Below, one piece after another: positions 35,301 to 42,759 of a stretch of DNA of 64,000 bases. Positions within the stretch are counted from its first letter, which is position 1. Each line of letters begins with the position of its first letter. The position numbers and the translations under genes are program-made. The stretch is from UBA2705 sp963977105. GTDB lineage: Bacteria; Pseudomonadota; Alphaproteobacteria; Micavibrionales; Micavibrionaceae. Where the stretch lies: positions 1-64,000 of the forward strand of contig CAXBNI010000003.1 in NCBI GenBank assembly GCA_963977105.1, given 5' to 3'. A model generated the notes under the pieces. That model did no database searches. It had not been told where the DNA came from and saw only the letters and a program-made list of their open reading frames with translations.

Positions 35301-35816
35301 TTGGCTGGGGCGCGTTATTACCACAAATTACTGGCTTATAAAGACGAATACGAAGTTGCGCGCCTGTATACCGATGGGCAGTTCCTTAAAAAGCTGAAAG
35401 GGCAGTTTGACGGTGACTTCAAAATCGAATTTAACTTGGCGCCGCCGCTGCTTTCACGCACTGACCCTGCAACGGGTCGCCCGAAGAAAATCAAATTCGG
35501 TGCATGGATGTTGCATGGTTTCGGCATTTTGGCGAAGATGAAAGGTCTGCGCGGCACGCCGCTTGATGTGTTCGGCTACACAGCGGAGCGCAAGGCAGAG
35601 CGTCAGTTAATCAAGGATTATGAAGCCACGGTCGCGATTATTCTAGGCAAGCTGAGCAAAGAAAATGCTGAAACCTGCCTAGAGTTATTAAACCTGCCTG
35701 AAATGGTCAAAGGTTATGGCCCTGTGAAGCATAAAAACATCGAAGCGTATTATAAGCGCCATGTTGAGCTAACCAATGCGCTAGAATATCAGCCGCCTTT
35801 ACAAGAAGCAGCGTAA
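32322..35816 (+). CDS. Indolepyruvate/2-oxoacid:ferredoxin oxidoreductase, fused subunits
   Basis: 1164 residues, the single-chain form common in Proteobacteria. The N-terminal pyruvate-ferredoxin-oxidoreductase-like domain has GYRGSPLGGYDMEL. The TPP-binding part has YCAGCPHN, GIGCHYMVQWM and ANLGDGTYFHSG. A ferredoxin-like region holds CEGCGDCSVQSNC with further cysteines at LCNKDFSCLKGFC. The gamma-type domain VTGIGGTGVLTIG and a C-terminal DUF6537-like extension follow. It oxidatively decarboxylates aryl-pyruvates (and in some relatives branched 2-oxoacids) to acyl-CoA, reducing ferredoxin. It lies 160 bp after the liu operon on the same strand, and no BCKDH genes are in the window. A role in branched-chain 2-oxoacid oxidation is therefore worth testing. 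Confidence 0.9.
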   Translation: MTKLLKNVSLNDKYDLEEGVAFMSGLQALARIPLVQMRRDRAAGLNTAGFISGYRGSPLGGYDMELTRAKKLLDSHNITFEMGVNEDLAATSVWGTQQVNLMGGSNYDGVFGIWYGKAPGVDRSGDVMRHANAYGTSPKGGVLAICGDDHACKSSTLPCQSDHALYAYMIPMLYPASIQEFVEYGVLGIEMSRYSGCWTALKVTSENVETSGTVDLSRENRMILTPDASEFEMPKGGVHIRLNDIPREVDWRLQNYKLFACHAFCRKNKIDRVVMDSPKPRFGIVTAGKSYGDVRQALVELGITDEVAKEIGLRLYKVGMPWPLEPQGAHEFVEGLEEILVVEEKRELIESQLTQQIFNWPPEKRPMVVGKYDENRKRLLPLDNDHNVGMVARIIAQRIARFYHNEQIDNALEFHERYEREAKAYIPPSLRKPYYCAGCPHNTSTKVPEDGFAMVGIGCHYMVQWMDRNSALCTQMGGEGVPWIGMSKFTERKHIFANLGDGTYFHSGSLAIRAAVAAKVNITYKVLYNDAVAMTGGQHVDGELPVYRVAQQVMSEGVNKAWILSENPEIYKGMKEIPADVKVLSRDELHNIMKECQETEGTSVIIYDQTCAAEKRRRRKRGLYPDPAKRVIINDSVCEGCGDCSVQSNCVAVQPLETEYGRKRKINQSLCNKDFSCLKGFCPSFVTVYGGALKKTKAESSESDNPFAKIPMPELPKLDKAYNIIVTGIGGTGVLTIGALLGMAAHLEDKCCRNLDMTGLAQKGGEVLSHVRIGPTQDDLRTGHIIAGGADLLVACDIVSAVGATAYKTLNPDKTNAVVNGDQAPVSAFVTNNDIDFAEDNVRSTLLQRLNSDGAGFIPATEYARVLLGDEINTNILMLGYAWQKGLVPLRIESIYQAIELNGVAVETNQQAFAFGRLAAHDLAKIDAMLDAVLKEGDSEEPIAETLADVIARRTTYLSAYQNNAYASRYQNLVKNLQDKEKQIMGEGADALSLAGARYYHKLLAYKDEYEVARLYTDGQFLKKLKGQFDGDFKIEFNLAPPLLSRTDPATGRPKKIKFGAWMLHGFGILAKMKGLRGTPLDVFGYTAERKAERQLIKDYEATVAIILGKLSKENAETCLELLNLPEMVKGYGPVKHKNIEAYYKRHVELTNALEYQPPLQEAA

Positions 35817-35822
35817 ACGGCG

Positions 35823-36458
35823 CTACCTTGGCCCGCGCTTGCGGATAAAATCAATGCTTGTGAATGATTTGTTCGGGTGCTCGGGTAGTGGCAGATAGCT
35901 GCCGGGGTAAATTTCGGCGGCGCGTTCAGTTTCAAACAGGCCCAAATATATCGCGGATTCTTCAAGAACGTAATTGCGTGATGCATTATAGGCGGCCTGT
36001 TTTTCATCATCCGATACAAATTTACGGCGGAGCATATAATCATCAATATATTTGCGCATATTTGCGGATGTGTTGTCATTGGCATGCATGATTTGTTCAA
36101 GCTGCGGGTAATATGTATTGACATCAATTTGCGTCAAACGATCATCCCAGCGGATTAATTGATGTGAGGGCAATTTATCAAATAAATGCTGATGACTTTC
36201 AAGCCAAATATCACCGTATTCGACGGCTCTTTTATGGGCCGCTTTCAGGTCAAGCCCTTCGTCAATTGCTATGTTGTGGCGGTGCAGCGTATCCGCAAGC
36301 TGAATGACGACATGGTTAAAACGAGGCGTCAGCCAGTCGAGAATCGCATCAAATTTTTTGCCCTGCTGCTTGGGGTTTTTAAGCGATATGGCGATGCGCG
36401 CTGTATCATGATCTTGCCAGCCGCCGGAATGTGTGACTTTAACTTTATATGTCGACAT
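35823..36458 (-). CDS. Putative tRNA-dependent cyclodipeptide synthase
   Basis: 211 residues from the ATG at 36458, a size normal for cyclodipeptide synthases. Compared with AlbC from memory, the key residues fall in order and at matching spacing. Ser25 in IAISLKN is at the nucleophile position (AlbC Ser37) and Asn28 is at Asn40. Tyr116 or Tyr117 matches Tyr128. NYVLEES gives Tyr163 and Glu167 (AlbC Tyr178/Glu182), and IYPGS gives Tyr184-Pro185 at the Tyr202-x203 site of the XYP branch. Such enzymes take two aminoacyl-tRNAs and make a diketopiperazine. The start overlaps the upstream regulator by 14 bp. It has no recognised tailoring enzyme on the same strand and ends 6 bp from the convergent oxidoreductase gene. 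The product is unknown. Confidence 0.72.
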   Translation of the reverse strand: MSTYKVKVTHSGGWQDHDTARIAISLKNPKQQGKKFDAILDWLTPRFNHVVIQLADTLHRHNIAIDEGLDLKAAHKRAVEYGDIWLESHQHLFDKLPSHQLIRWDDRLTQIDVNTYYPQLEQIMHANDNTSANMRKYIDDYMLRRKFVSDDEKQAAYNASRNYVLEESAIYLGLFETERAAEIYPGSYLPLPEHPNKSFTSIDFIRKRGPR

Positions 36459-37089
36459 GTTCGCCTTGCTCCTTTTGTGGTGCGGGCAGGTAATCCCACA
36501 ATATTTCAATATTGTTTCTTAACATGGCGGATAAAATGCAGTGTTTAATGACCATGCAGTGGTTCGTGCCAACCTGTACTGCGACTTTATCAGCGTAGGT
36601 CAGGCGGATATAGTTGAGAAATTTGTGTGCAGGCAGGCAGCGGTAATGATCTAGCGCTCCGCTCTGTGGTTTATGGCCTTCTTTAATGGTTGTGCGCATT
36701 ACGATGCCTGCACCTTCAAGCTGTGCAATCTTGGCTTTAACAAAATCCGGCGAAACGCTATCATCTGCGTTTTCTATATACAGGGTTTTGTCTTCTGCAC
36801 CTTCGAGGCTACGTAGAACATCATCAAGAAGATCTTCATACCATCGTATGCCTTTAAAATGGGCGATCGGGACATGCATTAAATCAACTCCGCCCGTTTC
36901 TGTAAATAATATGCCTTGGCTGGTAAGGTACTGGTTTAATTTCTTGAGTGTTTCTGCTGATGGGTTTTGCACTGCGCCGTTTTCGAACTTGGAAATTACG
37001 TTCATGTGCAGGCCAGTGGTGTGCGCAAGCTGCTTCTGGCTTAAGGAAAGCAAGTGTCGTGCGGCGGCGATTTGTCTGCCATTAATCAT
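36445..37089 (-). CDS. XRE-type regulator with TrmB-like effector domain
   Basis: 214 residues from the ATG at 37089. An ATG at 37161 would add 24 residues of no known use. Residues ~3-58 are a Cro/C1-type helix-turn-helix (RQIAAARHLLSLSQKQLAHTTGL, ISKFENG). The C-terminal ~130 residues (ALDHYRCLP, YADKVAVQV, CMVIKHCILSAMLRNNIEILWDYL) resemble the phospholipase-D-like sensor domain of TrmB regulators, with the yRxLP, gDKVAi and FexlW landmarks. It is first gene of a two-gene operon with the cyclodipeptide synthase and overlaps it. It may sense a metabolite and control that gene, which is inference. Confidence 0.65.
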   Translation of the reverse strand: MINGRQIAAARHLLSLSQKQLAHTTGLHMNVISKFENGAVQNPSAETLKKLNQYLTSQGILFTETGGVDLMHVPIAHFKGIRWYEDLLDDVLRSLEGAEDKTLYIENADDSVSPDFVKAKIAQLEGAGIVMRTTIKEGHKPQSGALDHYRCLPAHKFLNYIRLTYADKVAVQVGTNHCMVIKHCILSAMLRNNIEILWDYLPAPQKEQGEHVDI

Positions 37090-37230
37090 GATCAAGACCC
37101 TGTTATATTTATGTTTTGTTATTATGTCATTAGCTATAACAGGTAATAATTCACATTTCAAGGTGAATTATATTGACATTATTGTTTTTATTATGGTAAT
37201 TATTGTTTGAACAAAAGTTCTCACACATAT

Positions 37231-37267
37231 AAAAGCGCCAAGGTAAGAATTACCTCGGCGCTTTTTT
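37231..37267. terminator. Bidirectional intrinsic terminator
   Basis: AAAAGCGCC-A-AGGTAA, loop GAA, TTACCT-C-GGCGCTTTT plus extra T. It lies just beyond the stop of the thioesterase gene on the minus strand. On the plus strand it carries the longer T run. Confidence 0.8.
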
Positions 37268-37287
37268 GTTTGTGTGTTGTGCGTGCG

Positions 37288-37722
37288 CTAGGCTGCTTTT
37301 GGCTTATCGATAACGGCGCAGCTCAATTCGCATTTGGCAACAAGACGTCCGCGGTCATCTGTGATACGTATATCCCAAACATGTTTTGTGCGGCCAATAT
37401 GGACGGGAGCGCAATGGGCGTGAACGTATCCTTCGCTTGCGGGGCGCAAATGGTTGACGGAGATTTGTGACCCCACTGCGTATTTATGGTCTAAATCAAC
37501 GCACATGATGGATGCGAAACTGCCAATGGTTTCTGCCAATACGCATGTCGCGCCGCCATGTAATATGCCGTGAATTTGATGCGTGCGGCGATCCACCGGA
37601 AGGCGCGCTGTGATGAAATCATCACCAATTTCTGTAAATTCTAAGCCTAAATGGTCGAGAATATTATCATGCGTAATTAAAGCGAGCGCATCGTCGATAG
37701 TGTATTGTTTGTGCCACAACAT
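37288..37722 (-). CDS. Hotdog-fold thioesterase (PaaI/MenI-like)
   Basis: 144 residues of the PaaI/YdiI-type hotdog family. The catalytic loop GILHGGATCVLAETIGS contains the HGG motif and the downstream acidic residue. VNHLRPASEG and VWDIRITDDRGRLVAKCELS form the later strands. These enzymes release CoA from aryl- or acyl-CoA esters. Its location beside several acyl-CoA pathways suggests CoA housekeeping, but the substrate cannot be read. It has its own terminator and does not overlap the regulator operon. Confidence 0.85.
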   Translation of the reverse strand: MLWHKQYTIDDALALITHDNILDHLGLEFTEIGDDFITARLPVDRRTHQIHGILHGGATCVLAETIGSFASIMCVDLDHKYAVGSQISVNHLRPASEGYVHAHCAPVHIGRTKHVWDIRITDDRGRLVAKCELSCAVIDKPKAA

Positions 37723-37826
37723 ATTAATTTGACCCTTGTGAATTTTAAATGAAATTAACCGCGTTTCGGTGCATAATAGTAGCGTAAACGCGCCGAGCTG
37801 TAAACAAATTGGATAAGGCTAAATTG

Positions 37827-38627
37827 ATGAAAAATACAGATGAACATTATAAATCTGGCGCATATATTGCGTATTTAAAAAGTAAGATAAGTGAATTAGC
37901 TTACTGTAACAATGATGAAATTATAAAAAAAATATTTAAATACGACCAGTTTCATATTGGGGGTGTAGCCGCAACCAGAAAACTGCTCTCATTAATGGGG
38001 GGCGGTGCCTCTGGTCGCGTGCTTGATGTTGGCTCAGGTTTCGGTGGGGTGGCGCGTTATTTGGCACAAAGTGGGGGTTTTGATGTTGTGGGGCTTGATT
38101 TGAGCCGTTCTTACGTTGCTGCCGCTAAATTTATCGATGAGTGGCTTTGTTTTGCGGATCAGGTAAGCCATGAGTGCGGTGATATTTGTGACCCGTACTT
38201 CGCCCTTGGTGGTTTTGACTGGGTTGTTTGGTCTCATGTGGGTATGAATATTCATGACAAAAGCTCCGCTTTAAGTAACTGCAGTAAAGCGCTGAATAAG
38301 AACGGAAAAATTATAATATATGACGTATTGTTAAGTGGTGGTGCTGCGGTGGAGGGTGCCGTGTATCCTTTGCCGTGGGCGAGCGAGGTAAAAGGTAGCT
38401 ACCTGAGCGACCTTAATTCATATGAAAGCAGTTTATTAGGCGCTGGTTTTAAAGTGATATATAAGGAGAACTATAACGCAATACTGCCTAAAATCATCGA
38501 AAACGATGTCCCGTTAGATGTGCCTCCATTTGCAGGTGCAGACTTCCGTGAGTGCTTGGTCAATTTGCGTCAGTTTTTGGCGCAGGGTATTGGCGCACCA
38601 TGGTTTATAATTGCTGAAAAAATGTAA
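37827..38627 (+). CDS. Class I SAM-dependent methyltransferase
   Basis: 266 residues from the ATG at 37827 (AAGG SD eight bases upstream). In-frame TTGs at 37824 and 37809 are alternatives. Motif I is VLDVGSGFGGVARYL and the acidic residue of motif II is in VVGLDLS. The DQFHIGGVAATRKLL stretch just before motif I is typical of small-molecule N-methyltransferases of the sarcosine/dimethylglycine and gamma-tocopherol type. The substrate is unknown. It starts 104 bp from the divergent thioesterase. Confidence 0.8.
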   Translation: MKNTDEHYKSGAYIAYLKSKISELAYCNNDEIIKKIFKYDQFHIGGVAATRKLLSLMGGGASGRVLDVGSGFGGVARYLAQSGGFDVVGLDLSRSYVAAAKFIDEWLCFADQVSHECGDICDPYFALGGFDWVVWSHVGMNIHDKSSALSNCSKALNKNGKIIIYDVLLSGGAAVEGAVYPLPWASEVKGSYLSDLNSYESSLLGAGFKVIYKENYNAILPKIIENDVPLDVPPFAGADFRECLVNLRQFLAQGIGAPWFIIAEKM

Positions 38628-38723
38628 CTTTCCCTAGACCTTAATCAAGAAAAGACTATTATAACGGCATATAAAAAATCTTACTTGCGCGGCGGTGTGT
38701 TGCTAGAGGGCAGGGAGATAAAA

Positions 38724-39929
38724 ATGTCAGAAACGAATTCTAATAATGATCCTATTGTAATCGTTAGTGCGAAGCGCAGTGCTATTGCAGGGTTTCAGGG
38801 CGGGTTTTCCACGTTGAGTGCTTCAGCACTGGGCGGCGTGGCGATTAAGGCTGTGAGGGATGAGCTGAGCCTTAATGATGGTAGCGTTGATAACGTGATC
38901 ATGGGCTGCGTTTTGCAGGCAGGACAAGGACAGGCGCCAGCGCGTCAAGCCTCCTTTGCGGGCGGCTTTGGTGATCCGATGCCTTGCGTGACGCTCAATA
39001 AAATGTGCGGCTCTGGTCTGCAGGCCGTTATGTATGCACATGATTTAATCAAAGCTGATACGCATAAAGCCGTGATTGCGGGCGGCATGGAAAGCATGAC
39101 CAACGCGCCATATTTGCTGCCTAAAGCACGCGGCGGGATGCGCATGGGGCATGGTGAGGTTCAAGACCACATGTTCCTTGACGGGCTCGAGGACGCTTAT
39201 GACCGTGGGAAGCTGATGGGCGTTTTTGCTGATAACTGCGCCGCGCATTATAATTTTTCACGTGAGGCGCAGGACGAGTACGCATTAACATCACTTGCGC
39301 GCGCAAAAGCCGCGATTACTTCTGGCGCTTTCAAAAATGAAATTACCCCTGTGACCATCTCAACCCGTAAGGGCGACATTGTCATTGATACGGATGAACA
39401 GCCGAGCAATGCGATGCCTGATAAGATTCCGTTGTTAAAGCCAGCCTTCGGCAAAGACGGTACGGTCACGGCGGCGAATGCCAGTTCAATATCTGATGGT
39501 GGCGCGGCTTTATTGGTGATGAAAGCCAGCGAGGCCAAAAAACGCGGCTTAACGCCCTTAGTGAAAATACTCGCTCATAGCGTCCATGCCCGCGCGCCGC
39601 AGTGGTTTACCACCGCGCCAGTGGGTGCAATCCAGAACGTTTTGGATAAGCTCGGCCTTAATGCTAACGATATTGATTTATACGAAATTAACGAAGCTTT
39701 CGCCGTTGTCACTATGGCGGCGATGCGTGAATTTGATCTGCCGCATGATAAAGTAAATATCAATGGCGGAGCATGTGCATTGGGTCACCCAATTGGCGCA
39801 TCTGGCGCACGTATTTTGGTGACGTTAATCCATGCGCTGAAAAATAAAGGCTTAAAAACAGGCATTGCATCTTTATGCATTGGCGGCGGTGAAGCCGTGG
39901 CTTTAGCTGTCGAAAACTGGGAAGGGTAA
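38724..39929 (+). CDS. Acetyl-CoA acyltransferase (thiolase)
   Basis: 401 residues of the thiolase II family. The nucleophile is Cys95 in NKMCGSGLQAV. The NEAFAV motif, the His in GGACALGHPIGASGAR and the second Cys in SLCIGGGEAVAL complete the active site. The start at 38724 has an AGGGAG SD. It leads the operon that also encodes an acyl-CoA dehydrogenase, an HSD10-like dehydrogenase and the methylcitrate enzymes. It therefore probably cleaves 2-methylacetoacetyl-CoA from isoleucine into acetyl-CoA and propionyl-CoA, though it could also serve acetoacetyl-CoA from leucine. Confidence 0.93.
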   Translation: MSETNSNNDPIVIVSAKRSAIAGFQGGFSTLSASALGGVAIKAVRDELSLNDGSVDNVIMGCVLQAGQGQAPARQASFAGGFGDPMPCVTLNKMCGSGLQAVMYAHDLIKADTHKAVIAGGMESMTNAPYLLPKARGGMRMGHGEVQDHMFLDGLEDAYDRGKLMGVFADNCAAHYNFSREAQDEYALTSLARAKAAITSGAFKNEITPVTISTRKGDIVIDTDEQPSNAMPDKIPLLKPAFGKDGTVTAANASSISDGGAALLVMKASEAKKRGLTPLVKILAHSVHARAPQWFTTAPVGAIQNVLDKLGLNANDIDLYEINEAFAVVTMAAMREFDLPHDKVNINGGACALGHPIGASGARILVTLIHALKNKGLKTGIASLCIGGGEAVALAVENWEG

Positions 39930-39934
39930 TTGAT

Positions 39935-41086
39935 ATGATCCTCACCGAAGAACAAGTCATGATCCGCGATATGGCGCGTAACTTTGCCCGCGAACGTATC
40001 GCGCCAGAAGCTGCAAAACGCGCGGAAGAGAAAATATTTCCAAAGGCAGAGCTACTTGCCCTCGCTGAGCTTGGTATATTGGGCATGTTAATGCCTGAAG
40101 AATATGGCGGCAGCGATGCGGGGTATTTATCATACGTACTCGCAATGGAAGAAGTCGCCGCTGCGGATGGAGCGCTTTCAACCATTCTCAGCGTCAATAG
40201 CTGCCCCGTGTCTACAGCGATTTTAAGCTATGCATCAGAAACGCAAAAACAGGACTGGCTGCCTAAATTAACATCAGGCGAATGGATTGGCGCTTTTGCG
40301 TTGACGGAACCTGATGCAGGCTCAGATGCATCGGCTATTCGTAGCCGCGCTGTGCGTAATGGTGCTGATTATATTCTCAACGGCACCAAACAATTTATTA
40401 CTTCGGGCAAACACGGCAATATCGCGCTTGTCTTTGCGATTACTGACCCTGATGCAGGGAAGCGCGGCCTATCATGCTTTGCTGTGCCGGTTGACAGTAA
40501 AGGGTATCAGGTTGCGCGCGTCGAAGATAAAATGGGGCAGCAATCATCCGATACTTGCCAGATTATTTTGGAAGATTTACGCCTGTCTGAAACATACCGC
40601 GTTGGCGCGGAAGGGGATGGCTATAAAATCGCCCTCGCCAATTTAGAAGGCGGCCGCCTTGGCATCGCCGCGCAATCTGTCGGCATGGCGCGCGCGGCTT
40701 ACGAGCAAGCGCTTAATTATGCGCAGGAGCGCAAAAGCTTCGGGAAATCACTATTAAACCATCAGGCGCTGGCGTTCCGTTTGGCGGATATGGCAACAAA
40801 AATAGAAGTCGCGCGGCAAATGCTTCATCACGCGGCGGCAATGCGTGATGCGGGGCAGCCTTGTAAAAAAGAAGCCTGTATGGCGAAATTATTTGCTTCA
40901 GAAATGGCCGAAGAAGTTGCGCGTGAAGCGCTGCAGATTTTCGGCGGTTATGGTTATTTAAGTGAATACCCGATTGAGCGTATTTACCGCGACGTCCGCG
41001 TTTGCAGTATTTATGAAGGGACAAGCGATATTCAGCGCATCGTTATTGGGCGCGAAATTTTGAAGGAGTCAGAAGATGCAGCTTAA
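39935..41086 (+). CDS. Short/branched-chain acyl-CoA dehydrogenase
   Basis: 383 residues of the FAD acyl-CoA dehydrogenase family. ALTEPDAGSDASAIRS is the flavin/substrate loop, YILNGTKQFITSG follows, and the catalytic base is the Glu in SIYEGTSDIQRIVIGR. Placed between a thiolase and an HSD10-like dehydrogenase, it most likely oxidises 2-methylbutyryl-CoA to tiglyl-CoA, and maybe isobutyryl-CoA. A matching enoyl-CoA hydratase is not in this operon, and LiuC or another crotonase may supply it. The end overlaps the next gene by 11 bp. Confidence 0.9.
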   Translation: MILTEEQVMIRDMARNFARERIAPEAAKRAEEKIFPKAELLALAELGILGMLMPEEYGGSDAGYLSYVLAMEEVAAADGALSTILSVNSCPVSTAILSYASETQKQDWLPKLTSGEWIGAFALTEPDAGSDASAIRSRAVRNGADYILNGTKQFITSGKHGNIALVFAITDPDAGKRGLSCFAVPVDSKGYQVARVEDKMGQQSSDTCQIILEDLRLSETYRVGAEGDGYKIALANLEGGRLGIAAQSVGMARAAYEQALNYAQERKSFGKSLLNHQALAFRLADMATKIEVARQMLHHAAAMRDAGQPCKKEACMAKLFASEMAEEVAREALQIFGGYGYLSEYPIERIYRDVRVCSIYEGTSDIQRIVIGREILKESEDAA

Positions 41087-41831
41087 AGGTGCAGTAGCAA
41101 TAGTAACAGGCGGCACAGGTGGCATCGGCGCGGCATGCGTTGATTATTTGGTCGATAAAGGCTGCAAAGTCGCGGCGTGGGATGTCAAGATTGATGGCGC
41201 AAAATCGCGCGGTGATGTGACATATACTGTCTGTGATATTACTGATGAACAAAGCGTTATGGATGCGCTGATCGCTTGTAAATCAGCATTCGGTGCGCCA
41301 AGCATCCTTATTCACTGCGCGGGCATATTGGGCGGTGAGCGCGTTTTAGGGCGTGAGGGCGTTGCGTCGCTTGAAACATTTCAGCGCATTATCAATGTCA
41401 ATTTATCAGGCACGTTTAATGTGCTGCGCCTTGTCGCGGCTGAAATGGCAAGCCGCGATGCGGATAGCGCCACAGGTGAGCGCGGCGTAATTATCAATAC
41501 AGGGTCAATTGCCGCATATGAAGGTCAAATTGGGCAGGCAGCTTATGCGGCGTCCAAAGGCGGCGTCACGTCAATGACATTGCCGATTGCGCGTGAACTT
41601 GCCCGTAGCGGCATTCGCGTCATGACCATTGCCCCTGGCGCAGTCGAAACGCCAATGATGGAAAACGTATCGCAAGAATATCAAGACGCGATCACGGCAA
41701 ATATCCCCTTCCCAAGCCGCTTTGCGAAGGCAGAAGAATTTGCCATGCTCGCGGGGCATATTGTTGAAAATCCAATGTTAAACGGCGAAACCATTCGTCT
41801 GGATGGCGCAGCGCGTCTTCCTGCAAAATAG
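41076..41831 (+). CDS. 3-hydroxy-2-methylbutyryl-CoA dehydrogenase (HSD10-like SDR)
   Basis: 251 residues of the short-chain dehydrogenase family with GGTGGIGAA for NAD binding and catalytic Ser (NTGSIAAYEG), Tyr and Lys (YAASKGG). The run QIGQAAYAASKGGVTSMTLP followed by IRVMTIAPGAVETPM is the wording of HSD17B10/type II 3-hydroxyacyl-CoA dehydrogenases. It oxidises 3-hydroxy-2-methylbutyryl-CoA in isoleucine breakdown. AAGGAG precedes the ATG, which lies inside the end of the acyl-CoA dehydrogenase gene. Confidence 0.9.
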   Translation: MQLKGAVAIVTGGTGGIGAACVDYLVDKGCKVAAWDVKIDGAKSRGDVTYTVCDITDEQSVMDALIACKSAFGAPSILIHCAGILGGERVLGREGVASLETFQRIINVNLSGTFNVLRLVAAEMASRDADSATGERGVIINTGSIAAYEGQIGQAAYAASKGGVTSMTLPIARELARSGIRVMTIAPGAVETPMMENVSQEYQDAITANIPFPSRFAKAEEFAMLAGHIVENPMLNGETIRLDGAARLPAK

Positions 41832-41843
41832 GAGCAGTAAAGA

Positions 41844-42725
41844 ATGAGTACTTCACAGGGACAAAAAATGCGCAGCTTGCTGCAAACGGAAAAACCGCTG
41901 CAAATTGTCGGGGCGATTAATGCCTATAGCGCAATGTTAGCGCGCGACGCTGGGCATAAGGCGATTTACCTTTCAGGGGCAGGGGTTGCGAATGCATCTT
42001 TCGGCCTGCCAGATCTCGGCATGACCAACTTAACCGATGTCTGCGAAGATGCGCGCCGCATTACAGGCGCGGTTGATTTACCGTTATTGGTCGATATTGA
42101 CGTTGGCTGGGGCAATGCATTTAACATCGCCCGTACGGTTAAAGAAATGACCAATGCCGGCGTTGCTGCCGTCCATATGGAAGATCAGATTGCTGCAAAA
42201 CGCTGCGGTCATCGTCCGAATAAGGAATTGGTCAGCAAAGAAGAAATGGGCGACCGTATCAAGGCCGCTGTGGATGCTAAAACCGATGCTGATTTTATTG
42301 TCATGGCACGCTGTGATGCTTTGGCGGTTGAGGGGTTTGATGCGACTGTTGAACGCAGCGCGTATTACGCCGAATGCGGCGCTGATGCTATATTTGCTGA
42401 AGCAATGACCGATTTGGCGCATTACCGCATCATTAAAGACGCCGTTGGCGTTCCGCTTCTTGCCAATATCACAGAATTTGGCAAAACTGATTTATATAGC
42501 GCCGAACAGCTTGGCGATAACGGCGTTGATATGGCGCTTTATCCATTAAGCGCGTTCCGCGCTATGAGTAAGGCCGCGCTAGATGTCTACAGCGCGATTA
42601 AAACAGAAGGCACGCAAAAAGGCTGCGTTGATAATATGCAAACTCGCGCCGAGCTTTATGAACATTTAAACTATATGGATTATGAACAGCAATTAGACCG
42701 CCTTCATAATTCTAAAAATAAATAG
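41844..42725 (+). CDS. prpB: 2-methylisocitrate lyase
   Basis: 293 residues of the isocitrate lyase/PEP mutase family. It splits 2-methylisocitrate into pyruvate and succinate, closing the methylcitrate cycle. The catalytic KRCGHRPNK loop is intact. YLSGAGVANASFGLPDLG, DIDVGWGN and HMEDQIAAKRCG are PrpB signatures. GGAGCAG lies about 12 bases before the ATG. It follows the SDR by 12 bp in the same operon. Confidence 0.94.
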   Translation: MSTSQGQKMRSLLQTEKPLQIVGAINAYSAMLARDAGHKAIYLSGAGVANASFGLPDLGMTNLTDVCEDARRITGAVDLPLLVDIDVGWGNAFNIARTVKEMTNAGVAAVHMEDQIAAKRCGHRPNKELVSKEEMGDRIKAAVDAKTDADFIVMARCDALAVEGFDATVERSAYYAECGADAIFAEAMTDLAHYRIIKDAVGVPLLANITEFGKTDLYSAEQLGDNGVDMALYPLSAFRAMSKAALDVYSAIKTEGTQKGCVDNMQTRAELYEHLNYMDYEQQLDRLHNSKNK

Positions 42726-42759
42726 ACAGATATAAATAAACAGATAGGGAGAAAATAAA

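Noticed and set aside
37827..38627. Methyltransferase as a tailoring enzyme of the cyclodipeptide
   Set aside because: It is on the opposite strand, beyond a terminator and the thioesterase gene. There is no direct link, so the idea is left open but not claimed.
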